Of a DNA stretch of 64,000 nucleotides, positions 33,968 through 45,367 are shown one piece after another. Source of the DNA: Albugo candida (Eukaryota > Oomycota > Peronosporomycetes > Albuginales). Numbering within the stretch: position 1 is the first letter of the stretch; every line of letters begins with the position of its first letter. The position numbers were made by a program, and so were the translations under genes. The stretch covers positions 1 through 64,000 of the forward strand of contig JBDOQK010000053.1 in NCBI GenBank assembly GCA_040437565.1. Direction: 5' to 3'. Under the pieces are notes generated by a model that was given only the letters and a program-made list of their open reading frames with translations, did not search any database and was not told the origin of the DNA.

Positions 33968-36900
33968 ATGACACTGCCTGTTGGGGTTTTCGTTCGGTGG
34001 CCTAAAAGCTTTGCATCGGATGCACAGAATAAAAATGAGTGTCAACATAGGCTAAATTCTCCATTTCACACCAATTTCACGAATCCGAATGCAAAGCTTA
34101 CGTACTGTGCACTTCAGGAGATGACTTACCTTTCCGCTGTCAAACAATTGCACTCAAAAGTGCATCGCGTATTGACAGAGGCCAATACTTTGTCATTAAA
34201 TCGTGTTTTGGGCTATTTGAATGCGTATCAAGTAGCTATACTTAACTCTCAGGTGTTTGACTCAGGTTTGTATCCAGTAGCGGTACTGGAGACCGGAATT
34301 ACAAACACATTCGACCACTCGTGGATCCACGCTTTGACTCAGAAACTGATTTTGGATGCGTTTCAGCCCGTGATCGTACTTTACGAACAGGATATCGCCA
34401 CACTAGCAACAGCTCGCAGTCTTTTTGAGTGGCTACTTCTTCAATTCCAATTGGATCATTATGCCGCAGAACGAGAGATTGTGTGGATCCGTCAGCAATG
34501 TGAGCATCAAAACATTACGCTGCCCGAGTTTTTGTGGTCAGAAGAGTGGGTTTCGTACAATTGCGATTTTGGAAAACGCGAATTTGGAAACAAAAATCGA
34601 AAACCGAGTGTGGGTATCACATTGGACGCTAATGGTAAGGAAAGCGAAGCTATCTTTAGAAAATATGTTTGTGAACGAACGGCTCAATCGCTGAAAAAAG
34701 AAGCCGAAGTGTACCAAAACTGGTTGCGAGACCGTACCATGACCGAGCTGTTAGAGATATTTCATCGAGAAATCTCTTCTCGCGTCGTCACAAGCAAAAG
34801 TGTGTTAAAGGACCGATATCCCGCAATGTATATTCGTAAAAAGCTGTGGAAGCGGTTTTCGCGGTGTATCATGTCACGAATTGAGGCAGATATCGAGTTT
34901 TGTGACTCAGATACTGAGACATTGATTTTGACGTTCTCAGAATGGATCGTGCGGCTTCAGCAATGGCTTAAGGCGAATGAAAATGAGTCCCTAGTGTATA
35001 GGAGCGGAATCAAAACACGATCGATTGCTTTCCAGCTCGCCTTCAGTTTGTACTCCATCCTGCAGCGATATAAAAAAATGCTACAAACAGCTACGAAAGC
35101 CTACCAAACCTCTGATTGTTTGAAGCCGCTACGAGAATTAGACCAAACACGACGACTTCTATCGGATTTGGATGAGAAATTGCACACTTTTGAACTTCGA
35201 TACGGATTTTCACCCATTTCAGACCCGGTGATTGACTCTGAAAAATCACCACAGCTACTTGTATTTGTATTCGAGCAAGCACAAGCGATACACAATCGCG
35301 TTTTCGATGATTTCGTGCTGATTTGGAATGATTTTGAAGATCATACGATCGTATCAACAGCGCGATTTGGCTTTGTTTTGGGCGTATCGAGCGCTACAGT
35401 GTCCAATACTCAGCAACCATCGGGTCCACATCTTCCTTTAGGGCTACAAAGCTTAAGTCTGGATCTTATCACGCATTTGGAACCTGAAGTATTCAGCTTA
35501 CAAAACTTTTCAGACTTCTTTGATCGTGTTGTTGAAGAATTATTTGTGGAAATGGCGCTACCGGTTCGCATCTCAGGTTCTGTCTTACAATCACTCTGTC
35601 TCCAAGTCAGCAGAGGAATGATCTATACAATGCACCAACTCGTCCAGCGGATCCAGCTCTTACTTTATTTTCATTATCAGCATGCACCGTGTAGTTTTCT
35701 GGGCCATTTTCAGGTGAAAAATCATTGGCATCATCCGCTCCACACGTTTCACGCTTCTGTGCACTCATCAGAAGCCTTGCATCATGCCGCAACATGTGAG
35801 AAGGACAAGTGGGCTCACGTCCAAGAAGCGTATGACCTGGCAAGCTATCGTCGACGAGAGGAAGACTCTATCGATGAAAACACTCTATTCGAAAATCTGA
35901 TGCATTCTATTTGGAACTTATTCGATCGAAATGAAAGNNNNNNNNNNNNNNNNNNNNNNNNNNNNNNNNNNNNNNNNNNNNNNNNNNNNNNNNNNNNNNN
36001 NNNNNNNNNNNNNNNNNNNNNNNNNNNNNNNNNNNNNCATCGGGTCCACATCTTCCTTTAGGGCTACAAAGCTTAAGTCTGGATCTTATCACGCATTTGG
36101 AACCTGAAGTATTCAGCTTACAAAACTTTTCAGACTTCTTTGATCGTGTTGTTGAAGAATTATTTGTGGAAATGGCGCTACCGGTTCGCATCTCAGGTTC
36201 TGTCTTACAATCACTCTGTCTCCAAGTCAGCAGAGGAATGATCTATACAATGCACCAACTCGTCCAGCGGATCCAGCTCTTACTTTATTTTCATTATCAG
36301 CATGCACCGTGTAGTTTTCTGGGCCATTTTCAGGTGAAAAATCATTGGCATCATCCGCTCCACACGTTTCACGCTTCTGTGCACTCATCAGAAGCCTTGC
36401 ATCATGCCGCAACATGTGAGAAGGACAAGTGGGCTCACGTCCAAGAAGCGTATGACCTGGCAAGCTATCGTCGACGAGAGGAAGACTCTATCGATGAAAA
36501 CACTCTATTCGAAAATCTGATGCATTCTATTTGGAACTTATTCGATCGAAATGAAAGTCGCTTGATGCTGCAATCCTTACAAGATAATGATAAAGTTTCA
36601 GAGGATCAAGTGGTCGCTGAATTACAGGCGCTTCAAAATGCCCAGAACGCTTGGACGTGTGGCTGGAAATGCTTCCTTGCAGTTTGTTCGCATTTGGAAA
36701 TGAATCTGTCGAGAGATGAGCGATTTGCATGTCTTAAAGCAGCATTGGATGGCCAACTGTTCTTTACGGATGCAGCCGACTCATTTGAATTTGTGAGCTC
36801 TGGATCCTCCATTTGGAATACGACTCCGCTTCTTTCTCGTCTGTGTCGCACATTCCAACAAGTTTCGTATAAAACTCTGACCCATCTTTTGGGTGACTGG

Positions 36901-37575
36901 AAAGCGCTATTTAAGACACACAATATAACAATTAATACGTCGGTGGAAGAAGCATATCATTTATGTAATTATATGGCGGATCTATTGGAAAACAAGACAA
37001 ACGCTCCACCTCGTGCAGAAGTGCGAACGACAGCAAAGACAATGGATTATCATGTGCGTATGGAAGTGCTCACATTACTTCGTGAAAATATATTAGACAA
37101 ACTGCTAGTTGAGTCGACATCTCGTCAGAGAATTAATGTGATGTGGCGATCGAGCGCGTTGGCAGAGCCTCAATTGAAATTGATGCATCAGCACATCCGG
37201 ATGCGTCATTATGACGCCTTACACCAGATCTTCAGGTCCTCAACGACATCGAATCAACTCAGCTGGAAGACGGATGTTGCTACTGTGTACCAATTCTACG
37301 CGCAAAGTCCCACTATGCATCTTTGTATTGACGACTGGTACCAGTTCTTTGTGGAATCGCTGGTCAAAATGGAAGAAACGACTTTTACAAAATATAAAAG
37401 TGATCGGGAACTGTACACTATAGCTTGTGAGTGGCCTTGCACACTTCAACAGGAGTATGCAGCACGATTTTTCCGTGTGCTTTGCATCTTTCGGCATTTG
37501 GGGCTATTGAAGCAAAAGGATGAACCATTCGGCGGTAGGCAAGAGCAATTTGTGGAGAAAATGGTTTTTTTGTGA
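33968..37575 (+). CDS. ORC3: Origin recognition complex subunit 3, interrupted by an assembly artefact
   Basis: ORC3 is a structural AAA-like subunit of the replication origin-binding complex. Family landmarks include AVLETGITNTFDHSW (ORC3 N-terminal strand), LLVFVFEQAQAIHNRVFDDF, ALPVRISGSVLQSLC, YFHYQHAPCSFLGHF, the FEVLR-like RMEVLTLLRENILDKLL, and a C-terminal winged helix ending GLLKQKDE...VEKMVFL. The frame is split by a 100-N gap (35938-36037), after which 520 bp (35418-35937) are repeated (36038-36557). Joining 33968-35937 to 36558-37575 gives 2,988 nt, 995 residues. Between the first AAA strand and the FVFE strand there are about 260 residues where the human protein has about 60. Met52 is an alternative start. 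It ends 45 bp from RPB10 (convergent). Confidence 0.85.
35938..36557. repeat. 100-N gap plus 520-bp duplicate of the ORC3 coding sequence
   Basis: The gap is 35938-36037. 36038-36557 repeats 35418-35937 at offset 620. Because 620 is not a multiple of three, the duplication breaks the ORC3 frame, and excising it restores the frame. This is strong internal evidence of an assembly artefact. Confidence 0.92.
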
Positions 37576-37620
37576 TATAAAGTACTACAAAACGTCTCTA
37601 TCTTGATTGGCGTAGTTGCG

Positions 37621-37899
37621 TCAGTCTTCTCCGCGTTCAATCGCTACGGAAACGTCGTATGAGTGATACTTAGTGAAGATGGTAGATACATAACGATACG
37701 TACCTCCAGTGTTATAATGCAGCAATTTCTCAATTAGGTCAACATGTGTTAGCATCATTCGCCGACAGCAATATCGTTTAAGTGCAAGTTCATCCAATGC
37801 ATCTCGTTCTGTGTAGTCTGCTCGTAGAAGTCCAAGATACGTTTCCCACTTATTGGCTAGAACTTTTCCACAAGTAAAACATCGCACAGGAATGATCAT
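37621..37899 (-). CDS. RPB10: RNA polymerase subunit RPB10 (RPABC5)
   Basis: A small zinc-binding subunit shared by RNA polymerases I, II and III. The start at 37899 gives [19 protein letters not shown], with the CxxC, and later [20 protein letters not shown] with the paired CC that completes the zinc site. Exon 1 is 37899-37704. A 60-bp intron (37703-37644, GTACGT...TTTCCGTAG) leads to a short last exon (37643-37621) ending AIERGED. The total is 72 residues, close to the family's 67-71. The frame is open upstream of the ATG, but conservation fixes the start. Confidence 0.93.
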   Translation of the reverse strand: MIIPVRCFTCGKVLANKWETYLGLLRADYTERDALDELALKRYCCRRMMLTHVDLIEKLLHYNTGGTYRYVSTIFTKYHSYDVSVAIERGED

Positions 37900-37977
37900 T
37901 GCGAATGGAACGTATCGATGACTGGAGAAATCTGACTGACGATATAATTGGCTGAAAATACAATGGTATTTGGCCAA

Positions 37978-38344
37978 TAATACCCGATAAGAGAAGGCCT
38001 CATAGGCTGCGCATCCTCGAATCGATGACCGCCCAAATGCGTCGTCCTGTCATATCCTTCCAGGTCACTTAGCATCCGGAAATGGGGCTACATGATCCTA
38101 GATAAAACGTTAAGAATACAACACGAACATTCTCTCTTTATTTTGGACAATTGTAAACCTACATTTTCGTCATTTATCCTACTTTACATAATCTAGGTGC
38201 CACNNNNNNNNNNNNNNNNNNNNNNNNNNNNNNNNNNNNNNNNNNNNNNNNNNNNNNNNNNNNNNNNNNNNNNNNNNNNNNNNNNNNNNNNNNNNNNNNN
38301 NNNTATCCTACTTTACATAATCTAGGTGCCACACACTATTAACG
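37978..38344. other. Intergenic DNA with a gap and 29-bp flank repeat
   Basis: Between the divergent RPB10 and cysteine synthase genes. A 100-N gap (38204-38303) is flanked by identical 29-bp copies (38175-38203, 38304-38332). No gene is seen. Confidence 0.7.
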
Positions 38345-38371
38345 GTGAGAACACACTTAAAGGATCCGAAA

Positions 38372-39427
38372 ATGCTTCGATTTCCGCAAAGCGTTTATAT
38401 AAAAGCACGAGCGATGTTTCCTTCCACATACAAAACACAGCGCCGCAGTCTAAAAATCGTCAATAACATGACAGAGCTGATCGGAAAAACCCCATTGGTG
38501 CGCTTGAATCGCGTCACAAACAGTGTAAACGCGCATATTATCGCCAAGTGTGAGTTCTTGGAACCATGCTCGAGTGTCAAAGATCGGATCGGTATCAGCA
38601 TGATCGAAATGGCAGAGAAAGAAGGAATATTGAAAAGTGACACACTTATTGTTGAGCCGACTAGCGGAAATACCGGTATTGGTCTCGCGTTTGTGGCAGC
38701 CGCTCGAGGATACAAATTACTGCTTGTGATGCCGGATTCCATGTCGATGGAACGTCGGATCCTTTTGAAAGCATTCGGTTGTGACGTTATACTGACACCA
38801 GGATTGAAAGGAATGACGGGTGCGGTCATGAAAGCCAATGAGATCGTGAAGAAAACACCCAATGCGATCACACTGCAACAATTCGAGAATGAAGCTAATC
38901 CCAAGATCCATTTTGAAACAACTGGCCCCGAAATATGGAATGATACAGATGGCCAAATAGATGTTCTTGTGAGTGGAGTTGGTACTGGTGGCACGATAAC
39001 CGGAGTCGCCAAATACCTCAAATCCAAAAAGCCCGATGTGCATATCGTCGCTGTGGAACCAGAAGAGAGTCCAGTGCTATCCGGAGGGAATCCTGGACCA
39101 CACAAGATTCAAGGAATTGGTGCTGGATTCATACCCAAAATCCTCGATAGAAGTCTCATTGATCAAGTCATGACATCCAACATCGAAGAATCTTTTGCAA
39201 TGTCGAAACGCTTGGCACTTGAAGAAGGTATGCTTGTAGGTCCTTCTTCCGGCGCTGCTGTTTGTGCTGCTCTCAAGCTTGGACGACAAGCTCAGTTTGC
39301 AGGTAAGATGATTGTCGTGGTCATTCCGAGTTTTGGCGAGCGCTATTTATCGTCTCCGCTATTTGATGAAGAAAGAGAGGCAGCAGCCACCATGCCGACT
39401 GAAGCGCTTTCAGACATCGAGCATTGA
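38372..39427 (+). CDS. Cysteine synthase, O-acetylserine (thiol)-lyase, PLP-dependent
   Basis: Makes cysteine from O-acetylserine and sulfide with pyridoxal phosphate. The fold-type II landmarks are complete: [11 protein letters not shown], the PLP lysine in SSVKDR, the substrate loop [19 protein letters not shown], the phosphate-binding GTGGTITGV, and GIGAGFIP. It ends in [12 protein letters not shown] and [11 protein letters not shown]. From Met38372 it has 351 residues. The first 30 residues are basic and amphipathic ([22 protein letters not shown]), which suggests mitochondrial targeting. An upstream in-frame ATG at 38345 is less likely. The lack of an N-terminal heme or CBS domain separates it from cystathionine beta-synthase. 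Confidence 0.93.
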   Translation: MLRFPQSVYIKARAMFPSTYKTQRRSLKIVNNMTELIGKTPLVRLNRVTNSVNAHIIAKCEFLEPCSSVKDRIGISMIEMAEKEGILKSDTLIVEPTSGNTGIGLAFVAAARGYKLLLVMPDSMSMERRILLKAFGCDVILTPGLKGMTGAVMKANEIVKKTPNAITLQQFENEANPKIHFETTGPEIWNDTDGQIDVLVSGVGTGGTITGVAKYLKSKKPDVHIVAVEPEESPVLSGGNPGPHKIQGIGAGFIPKILDRSLIDQVMTSNIEESFAMSKRLALEEGMLVGPSSGAAVCAALKLGRQAQFAGKMIVVVIPSFGERYLSSPLFDEEREAAATMPTEALSDIEH

Positions 39428-39491
39428 CTGAATTGGAAAGTGTTGTGAACCGATAGATGACGTAAACATAATACTTTACTCATGTGATTGT

Positions 39492-39929
39492 TTAATTTCG
39501 TTCTGATATGCACATTGCGTTCGGGTTATTTTGCTGATCCTGAGTGCGTAATTGCTGAAATTTGCGTAACTGACGTAAAAAATGAAATTCGCGAAGTAGT
39601 GCGTTGATTTCAATGTAACGATGTTGGTCTGAATTGAATGCGGTCGCACGTTTGCATAGATCCGAAAGAGAGGTATCAAGACGTAACTTTTTAAGCTCCT
39701 TCCCGATATTTTCCTGAATGATTGCTTCTTCATTCGAATACTGGTCTCTGTGAATGATGGTTGATGTCATGATGTCTTCCATCTGATCGGAAAAGTCATC
39801 GTTGGAGACGTACGTAGGTATACTCCGCGGAGATGAAGTTGAAGAAGAACTGCGTAGCGTGGTGGAATTGGGAGACGAGAATGCGGGTGTTCGAGCACGT
39901 TTCTTTCCAGAGAGATCGCACGATTCCAT
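39492..39929 (-). CDS. Small hypothetical protein
   Basis: A 145-residue protein that I do not recognise. Residues 1-40 are Ser/Arg/Pro-rich (KKRARTPAF could be a nuclear signal). Residues about 45-140 are predicted to be mainly helical (GKELKKLRLDTSLSDLCKRA, REFHFLRQLRKFQQLRTQ). It is divergent from the uS9m gene with about 100 bp between starts, so the two may share a promoter region. It could be a nuclear scaffold or complex subunit, but no motif identifies it. Confidence 0.5.
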   Translation of the reverse strand: MESCDLSGKKRARTPAFSSPNSTTLRSSSSTSSPRSIPTYVSNDDFSDQMEDIMTSTIIHRDQYSNEEAIIQENIGKELKKLRLDTSLSDLCKRATAFNSDQHRYIEINALLREFHFLRQLRKFQQLRTQDQQNNPNAMCISERN

Positions 39930-40033
39930 TGCGCGTCCAAGATTCTGCGTCGAATTTAAGCCAATGTACGTTTTAGTATGGACACTTCGGGATCAGCATA
40001 CTGCGATTGGCTTATATTATCTTCTGGACACAA

Positions 40034-40939
40034 ATGCGCTGCATCCGTCCGAATTTGCTACTTTCCAGAAGAGGAGCCATTGCGCCACGACCTGTGGTAT
40101 CACAAAGCTATGTCAGTGCTCAAAAGTCATTTTCCGCTATGCATCTGATGCCTTTCTTGGGCTCAATACGCTGTGTACTCGGCAAAACATACGCAACACA
40201 CTCCAGGAAACCTCTTGATTTCGGCACGAGTATGGATGATGGCGAGGACAGAAGCGGAAAGAAAACAAAGCGAAACCGTGCCTCTCGAAAAAATCGCGTC
40301 AATGATTCGGACTCCTCAGACTCAGATTCAGACTCAAATGATGATTTATCTGATTCGAAAGATTGGTTTGGTTTTGACGGCGACTTTGATGCGATAACAA
40401 AAGACGGGACACCGACGTGGCTTGCATCCTATCGTCATATGCTTGATGATCATCTGAACGAAGAAGAAGAAGGGAAAGTAGACTGCGAAAAGAGCACAAC
40501 TGTGGAGCCCAAAATCATTCGAACGCGCCAAGTGGACGATTTGGGTCGAGCATACGGTACTGGTCGACGTAAGACAAGCACGGCACGTGTGTGGATCAAG
40601 AAATCAAGCACTCCTTTTCGAGGCATCGTTCGAGTCAATAAGAAGGACGTTGTTGATTACTTTGTTCGCGACTCTAACCGTGAGCACGTTCTGAGCCCTT
40701 TTGTTGCAGTCGAACAAGTAGGGCATTTTGATGTCATGTGTAATGTTCGTGGCGGAGGATTGTCAGGTCAGGCTGGAGCGATACGTCATGGAATTAGTCG
40801 AGCATTGCAGAATTTTGATCCGAGCTATCGCCCGTTACTGAAAGAGGAAGGCTACCTGACTCGTGATCCAAGAATGGTCGAAAGAAAAAAGCCAGGACAG
40901 CCTAAAGCCAGAAAGAAATATCAATGGGTCAAAAGATAG
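40034..40939 (+). CDS. Mitochondrial ribosomal protein uS9m
   Basis: 301 residues. The C-terminal domain is ribosomal S9: AYGTGRRKTSTARVW, VNKKDVVDYF, and GGGLSGQAGAIRHGISRAL, with the basic tail KKPGQPKARKKYQWVKR that reaches the P-site tRNA in this family. The N-terminal presequence (MRCIRPNLLLSRRGAIAPRP) and a long acidic Ser/Asp linker (DSDSSDSDSDSNDDLSDS) identify the organellar form. The frame is open from 40007; the Met at 40034 gives the better presequence. Confidence 0.9.
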   Translation: MRCIRPNLLLSRRGAIAPRPVVSQSYVSAQKSFSAMHLMPFLGSIRCVLGKTYATHSRKPLDFGTSMDDGEDRSGKKTKRNRASRKNRVNDSDSSDSDSDSNDDLSDSKDWFGFDGDFDAITKDGTPTWLASYRHMLDDHLNEEEEGKVDCEKSTTVEPKIIRTRQVDDLGRAYGTGRRKTSTARVWIKKSSTPFRGIVRVNKKDVVDYFVRDSNREHVLSPFVAVEQVGHFDVMCNVRGGGLSGQAGAIRHGISRALQNFDPSYRPLLKEEGYLTRDPRMVERKKPGQPKARKKYQWVKR

Positions 40940-40987
40940 AGATACAGGTACAGATGATGGACAACGGCATCAGGATTTGCAACTTGT

Positions 40988-41785
40988 TGGATTGATAAGA
41001 CAGTTATCTTCTTATTCGACTGCGGTTTGCATTGTGCCAGCTTCATCTACGGCCGAAATTTGACTAGGACGAATAAGAAGAAAAATACAATTAGATGGCA
41101 CGGTGTCAAGCAGTGTGGACCACGTACATCCACTTTTTATCGAGTGTTTCTTTCCATAAAGTGACTTTGTGATCACCTGACGATACTGCCAACACATTTC
41201 CTGTGACCGACCAGCTGACCCGCCAGACGGCCGCGTCGAACGAATGCAGCAATTCTCTTTTCCAGCTTGCATTAGCGTCTGTCTGTGTCCAAATATACAC
41301 GGTCTTGTCTTCCGAGCAGCTAGCGATCAGATTGACNNNNNNNNNNNNNNNNNNNNNNNNNNNNNNNNNNNNNNNNNNNNNNNNNNNNNNNNNNNNNNNN
41401 NNNNNNNNNNNNNNNNNNNNNNNNNNNNNNNNNNNNTGGATTGATAAGACAGTTATCTTCTTATTCGACTGCGGTTTGCATTGTGCCAGCTTCATCTACG
41501 GCCGAAATTTGACTAGGACGAATAAGAAGAAAAATACAATTAGATGGCACGGTGTCAAGCAGTGTGGACCACGTACATCCACTTTTTATCGAGTGTTTCT
41601 TTCCATAAAGTGACTTTGTGATCACCTGACGATACTGCCAACACATTTCCTGTGACCGACCAGCTGACCCGCCAGACGGCCGCGTCGAACGAATGCAGCA
41701 ATTCTCTTTTCCAGCTTGCATTAGCGTCTGTCTGTGTCCAAATATACACGGTCTTGTCTTCCGAGCAGCTAGCGATCAGATTGAC
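40988..41785. repeat. Gap-flanking duplicate of the SEC13 3' end
   Basis: 40988-41336 repeats 41437-41785 (offset 449) around the 100-N gap 41337-41436. The left copy carries the last 77 codons of SEC13 on the minus strand without the rest of the gene. This is an assembly artefact, not a second gene. Confidence 0.9.
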
Positions 41786-42619
41786 CGGAGCACCTGTGCT
41801 CGGTGCCCACGCCACATCTCGAACCCAATCTGAATGAACCGCTGCTAGATCCTCCTTTTTCCACTCCGTCTCTCCGTCAATAAGACTCCATATCTTGACG
41901 GTTTTATCGCAAGACCCTGTCACCAATCTACGAACACTTCTTCCAGTCTCTTGGTGAGTACTTCCCACCGAGTGAAAGGGAGCCCAACTCAGCGCATTGC
42001 AGCCCAAAGATCCGTCTTTAAATGAGCTCACTGCCCATACTTCAGCTAAATTGATCACGTTCAGCATGCATCCGGGTAAGTCAACAGTACCGTACCCGTG
42101 TAAGAGAGGATGGAGATGGTACCATCGGCCGAGGCACAAGCCAGTACCAGCCCATACTCGTGCGGTGCCCATGCGATTGCATTGACGGAAGAGTGATGGA
42201 AGGAAGACACGTAAATTTGCACCCATTGATTCAAGCTTTGCTCACGGAACAAAATAACTTTCCCATCGTACGCGCATGACGCCAAAAGCGCACCAAATTT
42301 CGGATGCGCCCAAGCAACTTGCCACACGGGACTCTGGTGCCTGGACGGATGGTAGTCAGTGGGAAGAACTAGTAATACGCAGAGTACTGTACCCTGCGAG
42401 AATTTGTTCATTGTGTTGGACCTGGCCCGTGACGTCATAAATTTTGATGGTACGATCCGAAGAGCAGGTCGCAAGACGCTTGCCGTAGTAGTCAAGTTGT
42501 GCGTCATGCTAGGTAATTGATGTGAGATGACTTTAAACAGAGAAAAATAAAAGTATTTTGATGAGTACAATCATATCTTCATGTTGGGTGTCAATCGAGA
42601 GCACCGGTGGGGCGGTCAT
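41555..42619 (-). CDS. SEC13: SEC13, WD40 coat and nuclear-pore protein
   Basis: A six-bladed beta-propeller shared by the COPII coat and the nuclear-pore Y complex. Four exons are read on the minus strand: 42619-42569, 42508-42393, 42340-42096 and 42045-41555, with introns of 60, 52 and 50 bp, giving 300 residues. The junctions restore family sequence: [37 protein letters not shown] and [13 protein letters not shown]. Other landmarks are [31 protein letters not shown] and [18 protein letters not shown]. The last part is duplicated at 41106-41336. Confidence 0.95.
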
Positions 42620-42819
42620 GCTTTGGTACGATAGAGTGTGATCAGATTGGACATAATTCTTTGAAAGCGTTGATAAAAGTGATTGGGTATTAAAAGACTT
42701 AAATGGACATCTATTGGTTGATTTCCGGTGTGAATGGCTACTTAGGCCACTGTACGTCTCTAGTGGGATTAGATATAAGACTATGCTCGTAGCTTGTGCC
42801 CATGAGGCTCTACAGTCAT

Positions 42820-43130
42820 TGAAGTTCTCTATCAATCGCACAAGCTCACTCCCGCTATGACCAAGTAGAGTAACAAAAAATAATAGTGCCTGGAGATCGA
42901 TTAGGACTCTTATTTTGGGGCTACTAAAGCAAGTGAAAGTGATCGGGACCGACTTTATGTAAAGAGAAATTTTTAAAGCGCATAATAACCCGCGATAAGA
43001 CGTCAGACATCCTCACGCCGGGAATGGACCATGTTGAGCAGCTGCAAGGATGGAAGCGTATCAGAGGCGTTATAGCGAGATTATTCCAAATTATCGCATT
43101 GGGTAGCCCATTATCCTTGGTGTCTCGTGT
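42820..43130 (-). pseudogene. Possible acyl-carrier-protein-like remnant
   Basis: On the minus strand near 43020-42926 the translation reads GVRMSDVLSRVIMRFKNFSL followed by HKVGPDHF, which resembles the first helix of mitochondrial acyl carrier proteins (RV...VKNF...KV..D.HF). About 60 bp further on, another frame reads LLGHSGSELVRLIENF, which could align to the LGLDSLD...EEEF helix but lacks the DSL phosphopantetheine motif. The resemblance is short and split over frames, so this could be chance. The rest of 42620-43383 shows nothing else. Confidence 0.25.
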
Positions 43131-43383
43131 CATATCGGAGAATGTTATCTGAAATCTATAAAACACATCACAAAAATATGCAACAAAGTAAGCTCTCATT
43201 ATAGGGTCCGATTACGTAATTTATCACAAACGCTTTTCCCGCTACCATTCAACGTCCTGTTCAACTCGTCGTGTCCCAATGCCTTTATAAACGCTTTTCA
43301 ATCAATCACATGATCGAATCCATTGCGGTCGTTATTCTATCGTAACGTGACAATACGCTTCGTATCCGTGTCGAAGATTCACA

Positions 43384-44712
43384 ATGGAAGGGTACCGCAT
43401 GAAACAATATCGAGAAAGCACGAGAGGAGGCACTCGGAGCCCAGAATTACTGATTCCAATTCCGTGTGGCATCGAAGTTGGTGCTGTCATCGGCAAGAAA
43501 GGATCCGTACAGCGTAAATTGAAAGACGAATTCTTCGTCCATTCGACTGTAGATTGCCGAAGACGTATTGTTCGCGTCTCTGGTCAACGTGAGAATGTCA
43601 ATCTGGCCGCTAATGAGCTAGAGCAATTGTTCAAGTCGCTGCGTGTGAGCTCAAGGGGACACAATGTGTATTGGACAGCGTTTCAGGATGTGGCTCGATC
43701 GATGTGGTATATGGATCACTGTATACACGACTCCAATGACATTGACATGGATCAGTATCCGTATAGACTGAAAAAAATTCCCATGCGATATCGCTGTACT
43801 ACCAAACTGGCTCCAAATTCCAGTGAGCAAGTTGGAAATCACACGTGGATGCAATTTCACGATTTTGAAAATTTCGTCAAAGATGTCCCAGCGAGAACAT
43901 GCGAAGCGCTAGAAGGTTTTAGAGAACGTGCGATACATAAAGGTTTGGATCCGAACGATATGGAGGTAACGTATCGCATTAATATTGGTGGCGACAAGTA
44001 TGTTGGCTGGAAGGACAAACAGGAGCTAGTTTCAGAGCCAATTTGGTTTAAGGAGCTGAAGGAATTGTGGATAACGCGAAAGATTCGGGTATGTTACTCT
44101 AACGTCAATAAGCCCCCCGGTCTTCCGGTAATAGCATCAATAAAAGAAGATATCAAGAGGACTTCAATAGAGAGCGTGACAGTTTTGAAGGTGCGCATGT
44201 ACGATACAGAGGACAAGAGCGTTGCATGCACGTTGAAGTATCTTTGGGACGAAGAAGACATGTTTTGGCGGTATAGTGGAATCAAATCACCTGTGAGTTG
44301 GAGAACAGTGCATGATGTCTTACTGTCAAAGCCGTGCGATATTTGGCTCCGATTGCGCGTCATTCTTAAGTGCGGAACGAATTCAAAGACAGCTCATTGG
44401 TTAGATTCGGCTGCTAGTTTCGTGGAACTTAAGCCCGATGAAGACGAACCGAATCGCCCGTTTGGATTCACAGCGACGGAGACGGATCTCGCACCCAAGT
44501 CACTGCGAATCCGCAAGATTTCTTTTTACACACAAGAGACTGCTGCGTCTGACGATCTTCCACTGATTTGCAGATTAAGGAGCTTTGATGATGAGCATAT
44601 TGTGATACTTAATCCCCGTGCTGCGAAACAGCAGCCACTAGAAGAGCAGCTACCTTCTGCGATGTTATTAGCGAAAAGATGGATCGATATACACGATCGG
44701 AAAGTAATATAA
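43384..44712 (+). CDS. KH-domain RNA-binding protein with unknown C-terminal region
   Basis: 442 residues, intronless. Residues about 20-82 form a KH-type domain: ELLIPIPCGIEVGAVIGKKG (the GxxG loop is GKKG) followed by SVQRKLKDEFFVH and RIVRVSGQRENVNLA. KH domains bind single-stranded RNA or DNA. The remaining 350 residues (for example YRINIGGDKYVGWKDKQEL and LRLRVILKCGTNSKTAHWLD) do not match a family I know and may be a lineage-specific domain. No signal peptide or membrane segment is seen. Confidence 0.7.
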   Translation: MEGYRMKQYRESTRGGTRSPELLIPIPCGIEVGAVIGKKGSVQRKLKDEFFVHSTVDCRRRIVRVSGQRENVNLAANELEQLFKSLRVSSRGHNVYWTAFQDVARSMWYMDHCIHDSNDIDMDQYPYRLKKIPMRYRCTTKLAPNSSEQVGNHTWMQFHDFENFVKDVPARTCEALEGFRERAIHKGLDPNDMEVTYRINIGGDKYVGWKDKQELVSEPIWFKELKELWITRKIRVCYSNVNKPPGLPVIASIKEDIKRTSIESVTVLKVRMYDTEDKSVACTLKYLWDEEDMFWRYSGIKSPVSWRTVHDVLLSKPCDIWLRLRVILKCGTNSKTAHWLDSAASFVELKPDEDEPNRPFGFTATETDLAPKSLRIRKISFYTQETAASDDLPLICRLRSFDDEHIVILNPRAAKQQPLEEQLPSAMLLAKRWIDIHDRKVI

Positions 44713-44995
44713 AAAGCCAAATGCTCAAAAGGGTTTTTAACGTAATTGAAGGAAGATAGCAGTTATCAGGTGTTTTCATTTCGTGTTAAGCTTCCATGGG
44801 GATCTGTTATCTCTAGGCACGGTATTCCCTGGATTTCTGCACACACATGGACACAAAAGAGGTTAGAATATTTGTTAACCTCTCGAGGCAGATGCTGGAG
44901 CTGATCGTGGAAGCAATAGAGGATTCAGCGAACTTTGCGGAGAACATGACACTCTGATTGCAACGGGTTCACCGATTTTCGGCTCCAGCATTGAA

Positions 44996-45367
44996 TCATA
45001 AGTGGCTTACCTGCTGTACTACAACAGAAGGAAACTCCAAGTTCAAATGCGTGAGCATTTTTTGGGTCTCAACATCAACTTCAATAGTGTCTGTGTTGAT
45101 GGCGGAGACGTCCGGCACAAAGTCGAGACGTCGCTCACGCTCTTCTTCTTGCAATTTCAATGAGACACCACGCACTTGGCCTTTTTGAATGCGCTTCATC
45201 AAGTGAGTAATGTAACCTGCGATCTTGTTACGCATTCGTTTCGACGGAATGATTGCTACTTCATCACAAATGCGCTTGTTGGTATCAAAATCCAAAGTTA
45301 GACGCGAGTAATACTTCTCGATGATTTGAATTGCGGATCGCTTGACAGTCTTTGTTCTCACACCCAT
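44996..45367 (-). CDS. RPS17: 40S ribosomal protein eS17
   Basis: A small-subunit ribosomal protein. [20 protein letters not shown], then [20 protein letters not shown] and [20 protein letters not shown] are diagnostic. The frame ends ...VVVQQVSHL, but the codons for VSHL begin with a good splice donor (CAG|GTAAGC at 45010). The true C-terminus may therefore lie on a further exon (acceptors near 44954 or 44837, the latter giving KSREYRA). Length is 123 residues as drawn; the family usually has 125-140. Confidence 0.93.
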   Translation of the reverse strand: MGVRTKTVKRSAIQIIEKYYSRLTLDFDTNKRICDEVAIIPSKRMRNKIAGYITHLMKRIQKGQVRGVSLKLQEEERERRLDFVPDVSAINTDTIEVDVETQKMLTHLNLEFPSVVVQQVSHL

